Shown in pieces: positions 23,721-34,802 of a DNA stretch of 64,000 bases; the stretch's first letter is position 1; each line of letters begins with the position of its first letter. Below the pieces are notes generated by a model, which had not been told where the DNA came from, did not search any database, and saw nothing but the letters and a program-made list of their open reading frames with translations. The stretch spans positions 78,496,150 to 78,560,149 of the forward strand of contig JAMXIF010001253.1 of assembly GCA_028583685.1 (NCBI GenBank), in the 5' to 3' direction. This DNA is from Petaurus breviceps papuanus (lineage: Eukaryota > Chordata > Mammalia > Diprotodontia > Petauridae). The position numbers and the translations under genes were made by a program.

Positions 23721-25555
23721 ATGAATCATACATATATCTTAAAAACAAAGAAAATATTTGTGAATATGTATCATAATAATTACTTTCCTAAATTTTTTCT
23801 AGTATTTTCATTATCTCACGCGCTACTTTTTTCCTGTTTCTTTTCTTTAGAGTTTTATTATCAAATATAGCATAGTCATACCCATCCCCTAACCTGAAGA
23901 AAGGAAATAATTTCCCATATGCAAATAATTCTCATTAAATTGGGTACAATCAATCAATAAAAATTCCACTTAACAGTGACTACTAAAACATTACTCCAGT
24001 CTTGAAGGTGAAATTGCCATTTTTGCCTTTTGTATAGTTTTGAGGCACCCAACAGTCTCAGACCAAATATGCATGGGTGCCACTGAGAGATATCAAGTAT
24101 TGATAGCACACTCAATGGGACATCTTGACACATTGGCAACTAGAGATTTTATTTTCCTTTTTTATTGTTAGTATAATATAACTGTGAACAGGATAGAGTT
24201 TTTGGATCAAGATGGTAGATAGAAAAATAGCTACAGTGAAACACTATATGTGGTCTGCAAACCTTTATTTCTTTCCTATATCTCCACTTTAAGTTGGAAC
24301 ATAGGAAGAAGTCTCTCTAACCTTGTATTGTTCTGCTCATTTAAAGAAGTAATCTAGGCTTGACTTGAAAATTGCCCGGATCAGTATAGTGAAAATAAAA
24401 TTGAAAGCAAGGGATAGTTTGATGAGAAATGTTGTAAGAAAAATTAGGGATTCGCCTTGATGCGAGAGATGAAATGAAAATAACTTGAAAGTTTCAATTC
24501 TTAGTAATTGGTATCTAAATTATATGTGAGCCTCGTTCTTTCACTGTGAAATTTATTTCATGGAAGTTATTACTCAATTTGAAAATTTTGCTCATTTATG
24601 TCACTAAAATAAAATTAAAATCAAATTCAGATTCAAAGGAATGCTAGAGCCCCTTAAAGAGGTATGGAGAAATTCCATGAGACCCATTTGAACCTTTATT
24701 TGGTGATTCAGACACATACTGCTTATGACTTTTTTTTTCATTGTGATGTTTAACTGTTATTTTTTTTTTTTACAAAGGACAGGGGAAAACTCTATGAACA
24801 GTATAACCTCACAAACATAGAGACGAAAATGGTCCTGGCAGAAATTTTAGAATGAGATCCAGGCAAGCCAGATCCTTCTGAGAGTATTTGTGTATGATAC
24901 AGGAAGGACACTAGAATAGACACAAAGGGTAACAGAATCTGAGAGTGATGGCATTTCCTCAGTTGTGCCAATGGATGAATCATATTTGAACTGGGAGGAA
25001 TGACAGTGGCACATAAGAAGATGAAGTTAGGAGAGCATCTAGTACTTACCAAATTCACATAGAATAAATGTGTAGGAAATAGAATTTTAGAGGGACTAAG
25101 GTATCATTTTTAAAGTTCTCTTGAAAGAGGGAAAGATTCCAAATGAATAAAAATATTACAAGAGGGGGAAAAAAGAATCAGATATCATCTAACGTTGACA
25201 CAGTTGGGGGAACTGGGAGTAGATAATGGGAATCAGCTTCCAGTTCTACTTCCCCTTTACTTTTCTTTTGGGGATCATCAAAGGGGAAATAGCAAAAAGT
25301 AGCTTGTGTAAGCTAATCCTACTGCCCTAGGAAATAGGTGAGCAAAAGAGAGAGTATTTGACTTTCTAAACCTCAAAAGCAATATTGGGAAGATTATATG
25401 AGTGGAAGGTACATTATACCAGAACATGAGGAGAAGATATAATACTCTGAATACACCATGAGCTGATTTTAAATAGAAACAGGGACCTCTACTATACAGA
25501 CCAATACAAAAGTGTTTCCCATAGACACATGCAGAAACCTTTTCTTTAGAGGAGA
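23721..25555. other. Unique intronic sequence
   Basis: No named repeat or coding frame. A weak L1-5'-end-like string (GGATCAAGATGGTAGATAGA) at about 24206 is too short to call. Confidence 0.5.
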
Positions 25556-25660
25556 GGTGAACAAACTATAACCCATGGGATAAATCTGGGCCACTGCCCA
25601 GTTTTAATAGGCCCCAGGAGGTTGACTATTGTTATCTCTTTTTTTTTTAACCATAATGTT
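25556..25660 (+). repeat. Possible hAT-Charlie-type fragment
   Basis: The string AACAAACTATAACCCATGGG followed by AATCTGGGCCACTGCCC resembles the end of mammalian hAT-Charlie elements (GCAAACTATGGCCCACGGG type). It is short and diverged. Confidence 0.35.
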
Positions 25661-25738
25661 ATATTTTGAAGACCTCTGATGTAGAAGGTGGGAGAATGAA
25701 ACCTGGGTGTAGAAGAGTAAGTTTTAAATAGTTTAGAG

Positions 25739-25926
25739 TATAAGGAACCTGCGGCCTTGTGGCCATGTGTGGTCTTCTAGATCCTTAAATGTGGCCTTTT
25801 GACTGAATCCAAATTTTACAGAAAAAATCCCCAAGGATTCTATAAAATTTGGATTCAGTCAAAAAGCTTCACTTAAGGATCTAGAAGGCCACATGTGACC
25901 GCAAGGCCACAGGTTCCCCATCCCTG
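25739..25926. mobile_element. Palindromic non-autonomous hAT-like transposon, copy 1
   Basis: Its two halves are inverted copies of each other: AAGGAACCTGCGGCCTTGTG at the left and CGCAAGGCCACAGGTTCCCC at the right, pairing over about 85 bp with a short loop near 25832. An 8-bp duplication with one change flanks it: gtttagag (25731-25738) and gtctagag (25927-25934), the TCTAGA-like target favoured by hAT elements. No transposase is present. Confidence 0.85.
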
Positions 25927-25934
25927 GTCTAGAG

Positions 25935-27300
25935 TATCTATCTAGGTTCCCTAGATACAGGAAAGAGTTATAATATCATCAACTAAAACTTCAGTAAAAT
26001 CTCTCAAAGACCAACAAATTTAAAATCTGGTGTCCGAAGAATAGCCAAAAAGATCCATTACAACAGGAAATCAAAAAGAAAATAAGAAAGGTAGAGGGAA
26101 CAAGAAGCAACCACAGTTTGTGCTAGTAGTAGGGGCCCTTCATGTTAGCAGGATACTTCTGAAGAAGATTATGGTCATAAGATTTAATTTAGCTACTATG
26201 AATCCAGATCCTAGTACTTTATTTTGGAATATAATTTCAATTCTTCTCTCCTTTGGATTTGTAAAATTAGTTTTGTTATTTAAATCATGTTGAAATGTTC
26301 ATTATCCCATAAGCATAGTGTTATATATTGTCAAAAATACTTTAGGCTTCATCATTACAAAAATAACTCTGCATGCATTACCATTTTAAAAATTTATATA
26401 ACTACGCAATGAGACAGAGTACATAGAAAAGGAAATTGAGGGAGATTTGTCCCAGTTGAAAATAACTAGTAAAAAGAGGAACAGGAGCTTGAACCCAGAA
26501 CATTTGTCTCCAAGTCTAGTGATCTTTCAAATAACTTTGCACTAACATATTAACTATGTATCATACAGTAACCATGTGACAGGAACAGTCATAATAACAA
26601 AAAGCAATGTTAAGTAAAAGGCAGCATGGGAGGAAAAAAGGCTAACAAAGAAGTGAGTTGCTGTTTGAGCTTAGAGTAACAGAGATAAAATTCGAAACTG
26701 TAATAGCACTAGGAGTGGAATATTACGAATTTGAAGCCTTTCAAGTTTTTGCTCCTTAATTAAAATGTCACAGTTTCTAGTGTCAAAAAAATAAAAACAT
26801 GGAAAACTATATAGTGTGCTTTAGTTAATAGTTTCCCAATTGAAGAAATAGTTGATACAATGACAGGAATAAGCATATTTAGATTTTAATCTACCTCTCC
26901 CAAATTAAAAACATCCATGAAAATATTTAGATACTAGAAAGACAAGTAGCAAGCTTTAATAGAGAAGGAGAGTCAAGCTGAAGCTGTGTTCACTCTGAAA
27001 AGTGACCAGAAGCAGGTCAAGAGGAAAACAAATAAGCCTTCAAGAGATTATCTTGTTGGAAGTCTCAGAGTTCTAAACAGAAAGACATATCAGAGATGGC
27101 CAGTGGCCTATGGAAAAATCAGGCAACAGATGAAAGATGGGGTGGTTTGACAGAAAAAGAAGGGGACATAAGATCATAAAGAGCTTCAACAGGTCTTAAA
27201 AGTCATCTGGCCTATACTGTCTCATTATACAAATAAGCTACCTGAAGACCTGGCTTCTGTGAATGAAAATCTTGTACATTTTCCATTACATCATCCCCCT
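25935..27300. other. Mostly unique intronic sequence
   Basis: No coding frame. 27165-27250 (ATCATAAAGAGCTTCAACAG) faintly resembles the start of a CR1/L3-type remnant; not called separately. Confidence 0.45.
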
Positions 27301-27304
27301 TAGG

Positions 27305-27440
27305 ATTCAGTACCAGTTTTGCCAAAAAAAAATGATAGGTGACTGTGAACAAGTGACTTTACTTCTCAGTTTCTTCTTCTGAAAAATGAAGGCATTGTCT
27401 TATGTGGCATATATGGTCTCTGTCCAACATTCTCTGAAGT
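27305..27440 (+). repeat. MIR SINE fragment (diverged)
   Basis: AACAAGTGACTTTACTTCTC, then CAGTTTCTTCTTCTGAAAAA, follow the MIR core order weakly. Confidence 0.5.
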
Positions 27441-27600
27441 TCTGTTCAAATGGGTGTGCTCAAATGGAGCAGGTGATGCCTTAGGAAATGTAGTTTTAGA
27501 GTTTAAAGTGTTTTGATGCCCCATCCCAAAAGCTGGAAAAGCAAAAACTGGAACTAGTTGAATAGTCAGCTGTTTTTGCTTAAAGTTTATCTCTTTTGGC

Positions 27601-27875
27601 CTCATCTAGGTGACTCAGTGGATAGAACACTGGGATTCTTGTCAGGAAGACCTGAATTTGAATTCTGCTTCAGATGCTTACTACTTGTGTGTCTCTGGGC
27701 AAGTCACTTAAACTCTGCTTGCCTCAATTTCCTCATCTGCAAAATAGTGGTAATAATAGCACCTATTTTCCAGGGTTTTGTTAGTATAAAATGAGACAAT
27801 AATTGTAAAGCACTTAGCATAGTTCCTGACACCATAAGTACTATATAAATATTATCTATTATTAGTCATTATTAT
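27601..27875 (+). repeat. MIR-type CORE-SINE, near full length
   Basis: The full MIR order is visible: a tRNA-like head (GGTGACTCAGTGGATAGAAC), the core (TGGGCAAGTCACTTAAACTC), CTCAATTTCCTCATCTGCAA, AATAGCACCTATTTTCCAGG and the L2-like tail TAAAGCACTTAGCATAG...ATAAATATTATC. Confidence 0.85.
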
Positions 27876-27963
27876 TAATTTTTTCATCAGTAAAGTGAGG
27901 AACTCTTCCCTGCCTTAGTGTATGAAAGTAAAGTACTCTATTGAAGTCAATAGCTGCTGTAGA

Positions 27964-28085
27964 ATATATATGTATATATATATATGTTCACACATACATA
28001 TATAGGGATGTGCTGTAGAATATATATGTATGTGTATGTATACATATATACACATTTATAAATATGCATATAGATATATACTCTT
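27964..28085. repeat. TA/CA-rich microsatellite with an internal duplication
   Basis: The string GTGCTGTAGAATATATATGTAT-like unit occurs twice about 60 bases apart, each followed by (TA)n/(CA)n; a local tandem duplication. Confidence 0.75.
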
Positions 28086-28655
28086 ATCAAAATTGAATGA
28101 AATATTTTCTCTACTACATATGTATATATTACCTATTGGTTTTATTTTCCTTTTCTTTTGTTGTGTTGTAATAGGTGATGTATGAGATTTATTCTCACAT
28201 AATTTGTGAAAACATTATTTTGCCAAGATTTTATTTCTTTAATGACTTTCAATTTTCCTCAAAATCTCTTTATTTGATTTAGTTTTTGTTATGGTCTCAT
28301 TCAACTTACTATCACTGTACTTCAGAATTTTCTGAATTTAGATTTTCTTCTACCATTTTACAAATGCTTGTTAATTTCTATAATTTCAAAATATATGCAT
28401 CATTAGTGGTTTGTTTTATATTTCAACCTTAAAATTGAAATTTAAATGGAAAATTAAGCAAAAATAGTTTCCATACACATATACTTTCATGTCATTTAAA
28501 AGCTAGAATTCAGTATGTAAATCCATTACAGTTTTCCCTTAGCATTTTGCTCATCTGTTTTCTGCTGTTTACTTCAAGTGAAGGAATTAGAACTTAACAT
28601 GGCACCTTAAAAAGTTTTTCAACCCCTCATTTGTTTCTTTCATTTATATTCCATC
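28086..28655. other. Unique AT-rich intron
   Basis: Nothing recognised. Confidence 0.45.
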
Positions 28656-28659
28656 ACTC

Positions 28660-28835
28660 ATAACCCAGGATTTTGAGTCAGGAAGCTCTGAGTCCAAATC
28701 CTGCTTCAGGCACTTACTAGCTTTGTTAACCTCTCTAATCACATAGCATCTTGATGTCTCACTTTTCTTATCTGTAAAATGAAGGCATTGAACTCTAAGG
28801 TAGCTTCCACCTCCAAGTTTATGATTCTATACATT
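28660..28835 (+). repeat. MIR SINE
   Basis: AGTCCAAATCCTGCTTCAGG, CACTTACTAGC and CTTATCTGTAAAATGAAGGC in MIR order. Confidence 0.72.
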
Positions 28836-29117
28836 TTCTCTTTACGTACCAACTATGGCAACTCTAAATAAATTATCTGAGGGGTTCTGAGAGTGGGACA
28901 AGGAAATGCCAAAGTGGTTGCTTCCACACTATGCTACCTCTGATAGCCCTTATATATAATCATAGACAGAGATGGGGTCCTGAGGTGAGACCATCAGGAG
29001 GCAGAGGATCAAAGATAGAGAACAAAGTAACATAGGCAGAAAGGTCATGCTGTGTACAAAACAATCTACACAAGATAAATTGGAGTCAATCTTGGGAGTG
29101 AAGCACTTGTTGTTTAT

Positions 29118-29275
29118 CCCCTTTTTTTGAGGGGGGAAGGCAGGGTAATTGGGGTTAAGTGACCTCTTCAAGGTCACAAAACTAGTAAGTCTCAAGTGTC
29201 TGAGGCCAGATTTGTACTCAGATCTCCTGACCCCAGGGCCAGTGCTCTATTCACTACACCACCTAGATTCCCCTA
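29118..29275 (-). repeat. tRNA-derived marsupial SINE, type B
   Basis: Minus-strand head GGGGAATCTAGGTGGTGTAG at the right, poly(T) at the left (29120-29127), body with TAATTGGGGTTAAGTGACC. Confidence 0.88.
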
Positions 29276-29440
29276 TCCTTTGTTCTTGAAGAGGACCATG
29301 ATATCAGGGAGATGATGCCATGACATGCAAGTGAATTGGATTTAAGTGAAGGAGGGCCGTGCAAAATCACCAGCCTCACGTTCTCCTCTGGTGCCATCTG
29401 GACCCAGTGGCAAGACATAGATCAGGATAATTAAAGATAG
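29276..29440. repeat. Unnamed interspersed repeat (marsupial-like)
   Basis: The segment GTTCTTGAAGAGGACCATGA, then ATGCCATGACATGCAAGTGA and GACCCAGTGGCAAGACATAG, looks like a dispersed repeat I associate with marsupial genomes, but I cannot name it. It directly abuts the SINE at 29118. Confidence 0.4.
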
Positions 29441-29518
29441 ATCTGACTGCAGGGGGTCTTTGTAGGGTTAATGAAATATAAGATCTTTCCCGTCCATTAA
29501 AAGACCTATATGACCATA

Positions 29519-30172
29519 TGTGTTCCCTTTTTTTCTTTGGAACAGGGGCCTTGTTCCCAGGTCTACAGGTACACAGGTTTTTCAATCATGAATGTCTTGC
29601 TGCTTTGAGCTCTGGCCTGGTTCATAGCTGTGCCACTTCCTGAGTCATATGAAGCCAGTATTGAGGGAGATTTATATTGCCTTGAAGGAGAAGCTTGTTT
29701 GGGGGAAGTTTTCTTATGGGGAGACTTGCTTGCAAGAAGGCTTTCACAACTTTTGCTACTGAGCCAATTAGGCATTCAGTCATCTGGTTTGTGATGTCTT
29801 CTGGCTCTTAACTTATTAGTTGAAAACTTTATATGCTGGGGGGTTGGTGTTTTACTTGGGAGCTCACTCATGGGAAGAATGTTTCTTTGTGATTTGGCCA
29901 GACAAGTTAAGGAACCCCTGGTTTTGTGAGCCTAGATGTTGGTGCTCCCTGGTCTGGTCATTAGGTATCTATTACTCCATTTAGACAGTTGAAGTCCTGA
30001 CTATTAGATTCTTTCTTGGATATTCACATCTTTCTTCTTATCTGTCTGTATTCTTTAATTAAAGTAAGATTGTTGACTCCTTTGAGCTGTTGCTTTAGGA
30101 AAGGAGATCAAAGAACCTGTGTTACCAGCCCTTCTTTGTGCTGATGTTATTGATCTTACACCTGCACAACAG
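29519..30172 (+). mobile_element. Possible LTR fragment (fossil)
   Basis: LTR-like composition with an AATTAAA signal near 30056 followed about 115 bp later by a CA-ending stretch. The piece TAATTAAAGTAAGATTGTTGAC resembles the corresponding part of the LTR at 7946-8419. No target duplication was found and the ends are guesses. Confidence 0.35.
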
Positions 30173-30330
30173 CTGCAAGTATGATTAAACATACAGTCTT
30201 TAAAAACTAAGTTCTTTAAAAGGTCTCAGTTTGACTGAGACAGCATCCATTCTGTGAATAAAGTCAGGTAAAGCACTAACATTGCGGAGGAGGTGTAAAG
30301 GCTTTTTACATAAGGAAGAATTTTACCTGA

Positions 30331-30580
30331 GGGGCAACTAGATAGCACAGTAGAAAGAGTACTGGGCCTGGAGTAAAGAATTCATCTTCCTGGGTTCAAA
30401 TCTTGCCTCAGATACAATATCTCCGTGAACCTGAGCAAATCACTTAAACCTATTTGTCTCAGTTTCCCCATCTGTAAATGAACTGACAAAAAAAATGGCA
30501 AGCCATTCTAGTTTCTTTGGCAAAAACACCCAAATGGAGTCATGAAGCGTTGGACATGTTGAAAAACAACAACAAACAAT
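30331..30580 (+). repeat. MAR1-like CORE-SINE
   Basis: Full order: GGGGCAACTAGATAGCACAG, CTGGGCCTGGAGTAAAG, GGGTTCAAATCTTGCCTCAG, CTCAGTTTCCCCATCTGTAA and a 3' end GGAGTCATGAAGCGTTGGAC with a CAA-rich tail. Confidence 0.88.
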
Positions 30581-32585
30581 GATTTTAGTGAGATTGGAAG
30601 AAAGAGACAGACAAGGGGAAGAAGGGCATTCCAGGTAGAGAAGAAAGACTGTGAAAAATGTGATGAGTATGAGAAATTAAATAACCTGCTGAAGATCATA
30701 TCATTAGTCTCCAGAAGTGCTTGGAGTGAAAAAAACAAACAAACAGTAGAAGCCAAAGTCTACTCCCAACTGTTTCACTATTACCAGTCATATATCCATA
30801 TATGCTTTTACTACATTTCTCTTGATTCTGGGAAACCCCAGCCCATTTTGCCTAAAGTCCTAAGCACAAGTCTATTGAAGTCTATTGTCCTTTAAAATGA
30901 TGTTAAAGAAAAGAAAAAGAAACCATATCTATATTTGATTAGATGATTACTGTTGTCAGCAAAGTATAAATAAAACCTTTCATTTGGCAGCTTTCTTCCG
31001 ACATAAAATATCCACCATTCAAATATAGGCATGCTATTTTTGTGATCTCTTAAAATTTCCCTCAGATCTCAGGGTATAAGGCATTACAGTAGAGTATCCT
31101 CACACCAGACCACAGTGTTTCATTTACAGTTGAAACATTCTCATAACAACACACACACACACAAACACATACACACACCCCTCAATCGTAATTTCATCCC
31201 TTCCTTTCAAAATGTTGGAACATTGTGTATTTGTCTTTCTGAATCATCCACACCATTCCACTTTTGTTTTATATTGTCCCAGGTCCCAAACATGCCATCA
31301 TTTCAACATTGCTTTGGAACCTCTTTTCTAGAGATGGTACGCTGTGCAAACAGCAGTAACAAATGAGATTGTCTGAACTGAACATATAATGCAGTTGTCA
31401 GTGCAGTGTGTATTCTTCTCTCCAATTTTGTATTATATACCTCTCATCTTTTGGTAAAAATGATCCTCTCCTAGCACAATCCACCTCTGTTCCAAGTCCT
31501 ACTGCTGCAAAAAGACAATATTCTCTCAGTCATTAGGGCATAATAGTGCCTCTTTAATATATCCTTCAAATAAGTATCTGTTCTCATCATGTTCAAATTA
31601 AATATTTCAACTAAGGAAAAACAACTGCTTTGCAAAAAACCTGCCCAGTCATTGGGGATAAAAAGTATACATTCTAGTTTGTAATTTTGATGAATACATG
31701 ATACAGTAGGAGCTTAATCCTGGGCATCTTGAAATAGTGATATAATTGTGATATATTGTTTAGAATAAATCAAAAATGCTCAGCACTGGTGTGATATAGA
31801 ACCATAGCTCACTCTTGTCTTTCTCTGTATCTCAGCTAGGGTTAGATTGTTCCTCCCTGCCCCATCTACAATTCAAACTCTCAGGGTTCTGTTATGTGAT
31901 AGTAAAAGGAGATACCCTTCTGTTACTTGCCATGTTAGCTTGCAAGCCCAAACTGGTATGCTTTTCATTTACACAAAATAAGTCACACTGATGTCATTAC
32001 CTCTTAAAAGTGAAATGTTTTCTAAATGATAAATAAACATCAAGAATTATCCTAAGCATTACTAAATAGAATCTAAGAGCAGGAATAATCAAAATATGAT
32101 AATATGCTAATTTATCTAGGTTCTTCTATGAATGCGCAGAATGTCAATGGGGGAGTGTGGCCCCCAGAGAAGCAATATGAGCAAGGAAACTCATGTGTGC
32201 AGGATAACTCATGCATCCTCGATATTATAGAACAGTTTTATTCTGCATCTTCTTCTAGGCAAAACTGATTTTCTTTTTTCTGTGTTCCTTTAGGTTCATA
32301 TAGTTCTTCTTTTAGGCAGAGTTTATTTTTTCTAACTCTCAGATCACTGAAGGAGGGTCAAGACCTTTTAGCACAAATCCATCTTTCACAGGGTGATAAG
32401 AAAGGCTTATGTTCTTTTGGGGACAAGCAGTTTCTTTAATTCAGAGAACTTCCAGCATTCTAAGATCTCCTCTGGAACTCTGAAGAGTCTCTACCTTTTA
32501 TGTTTTAGATTAGAGGTATTAAACTCACATCTATCGAAGCATCCTAGAAACTCCTGAATCTGTTCCAAATCAGAATAAAATGTAA
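30581..32585. other. Unique intron with a short (CA)n tract
   Basis: A (CA)n microsatellite with interruptions lies at about 31149-31179. Otherwise nothing was recognised on either strand. Confidence 0.5.
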
Positions 32586-33424
32586 TTGGCACCAAGATGC
32601 TGGAGTGAAGGCAGGGATTCACTAACCCTCTCACAGATTCCCCTCAAAACAACTTTAAAATAATGCTTCAAAACAATTTCTGGAGTGGCAGAAGAAAAAG
32701 AGCCATGGTGGGACATTTTATCATCCCACAACAACTTAGAAAGTTGTCAGGAAAGATTTGTTTCACTGCAATGAGAGTGGAGTGAAATCCAATAATCCAT
32801 GTAACCCAGGAGCAGGTTTTAGGGACAACTGAATCAGAAATGATGTCTTATAGAACTCTCAACCCAGGTAAAGGGGTTGGACAACTAATCAAAAAGAGAT
32901 TATTGGGGACCCTTTGCTACCACTGGATGGAGGAGTGTATTTCATTGCCCATAATTGTTTCCAGGTCCCAATCCCAGAACAAGAAGGGGTACTAGTAGAA
33001 GAAGAAACTCTGGTGGAAAATAATGTTTTTTGTTTGCACAGGCCAGAGCATAGGCCAGGAGAGCAGTGATCATATTTCTCCTTATTCCATACCACCTTGA
33101 AAAAATGTAAAACTTACAGATGCCCAGGACTAGCTAAAACAATACAAAATATAAAAAATAACCTGAAGCTTGAAACAGAGCTCCCTTAATCCTAAGAGCA
33201 GAGCTTAAATTGAACATAAAATTAATTGTCAAAAGACAATCTGGAAAAATGTGAGAAAAAAAAGAACAGTACTATAGAAAGTTATTGTGGTGACAGGGAA
33301 GATCAACACACCAGCTCAGAAGACAACAATGTCAAAATAGCCACATTCAAAGCTTAAACAAAATGTGAATTGATTTCAGAATTTAAAAAAGAAGAAGACT
33401 TCCTGGAAGAGCTCATAAAGGATA
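32586..33424 (+). mobile_element. L1 5' end (5' UTR and first codons of ORF1)
   Basis: Begins TTGGCACCAAGATGCTGGAG and runs through an L1 5' UTR similar to 41275-42060. It is cut within ORF1 (GAAGACTTCCTGGAAGAGCT) by another L1 end at 33425. Confidence 0.72.
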
Positions 33425-33842
33425 TTTTTTTCCTTTTTGTTTAGAATTTTCTTTTCCCCAGTTATATGTTAAAACAATTTTAACATTTATTTAAAAACTT
33501 CATGTTCCAAACTCTCTCCCTTTCTCCCTTCACAACCCTCTTCATTGAAACGACAAGCAATTTAATATAGGTTTTATATATGTAGTCATGCAAAATGTTT
33601 CCATAACATTCATTTTGTGAAAGAAAACATGGATAAAACAGAAAAGAAAAAAAATTCAAGTAAAATAAAGAAAATATAAGATGTATTACTCAATTAGTAT
33701 TCAGACACCATTATTTCCTTCTCTGGGGATGGATAGCATCATAAGTCCTTCAGAGTTGTCTTGAAATCATTGCATTGCTGAGAATAGCTAAGTTAGTCAC
33801 AGTGGATGATACTACAATATTAAATATAATTAGCACCTGGTT
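33425..33842 (-). mobile_element. L1 3' UTR fragment inserted in an L1
   Basis: Minus-strand L1 3' end: T-rich start, CTTCATGTTCCAAACTCTCT, then GACAAGCAATTTAATATAGG, matching the 3' UTRs at 4760 and 18840. Confidence 0.75.
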
Positions 33843-34802
33843 TTATGGGAAAAAACAATAAAATAGATAAACATTTGGGTAATTTGATCTAAAAAATGAA
33901 AGATTTTTTTATTGAAAAAATGAAAGATTTATTTATTTTATAATTACTAGTATCAAAGATGAAAAGGGTAAATTCACCATCAATGAAGAAGAAATAGAAC
34001 AATTATTAGGAACTAGTTTGCCCTATTAAATGCCAATAAATTTAACAACCTTGATAAAATGAATGAACATTTGCAAAAATATAAATTGCCCTGAATAACA
34101 GAAGAGCAAATATAATACTCAAATAACACTATCCTAGAAAAAAAAAATTAAAGAAGCCGTGGATGACCTCCCTAAGGGAGAAAAAATCATGAAGAATAGA
34201 TGGATTCACGAGTGAATTCTACCAAAAATTTTAAGAACAACTACTTCCAACACTATATAAACTATTGGGAAAATAGGCAAAGTCCTACTAAATTATTTCT
34301 ACAACATGAATAGGGTGCTGATGTAAGTACACCAGGAAAAGCAAACAGAAAAAGGAAAAAAAAGCATATTGACTAATTTACCTAATGAATATTGATGCCA
34401 ACATTTTAAATAAATTATTAGCAAGGAGATTACCGCAGTCCATCATGAAAATCATACACTCTGACCAGGCAGGATTTATACCAGGAATGTGTAGTTGGTT
34501 AAATATTAGGAAAATAATCAGCATAATTGACCATATTACTAAGTAAACCAACAAAAATCCTTCTCAATATATGCAGGGAAAAAAAACTTTTGAGAAAATA
34601 CAAAACTTATTTTTATTAAAAACTCTGAAGCATAGGAAAAAATGTATCTTTCCTTAAAAATGATAAGTATTATCTTTATAAAGCCATCAGCAAGCATTAT
34701 TCATTATGGTGATAAGCTAGAAGGCTTCCCAATTAGAACAGGGGTGAAGCCAGAATGCTCATTATTACCACTATTATACAATATGGCAATAAAATTCAAG
34801 CT
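33843..34802 (+). mobile_element. L1 ORF2 fragment (linker and reverse transcriptase)
   Basis: + strand ORF2 with the segment [20 protein letters not shown] and further on a piece like CPLSPLLFNI (changed here). Several frames; both ends truncated. It ends just before the expected catalytic F-ADD box. Confidence 0.82.

Noticed and set aside
24200-24240. L1 5'-end-like string GGATCAAGATGGTAGATAG
   Set aside because: Too short, with no following L1 5' UTR.
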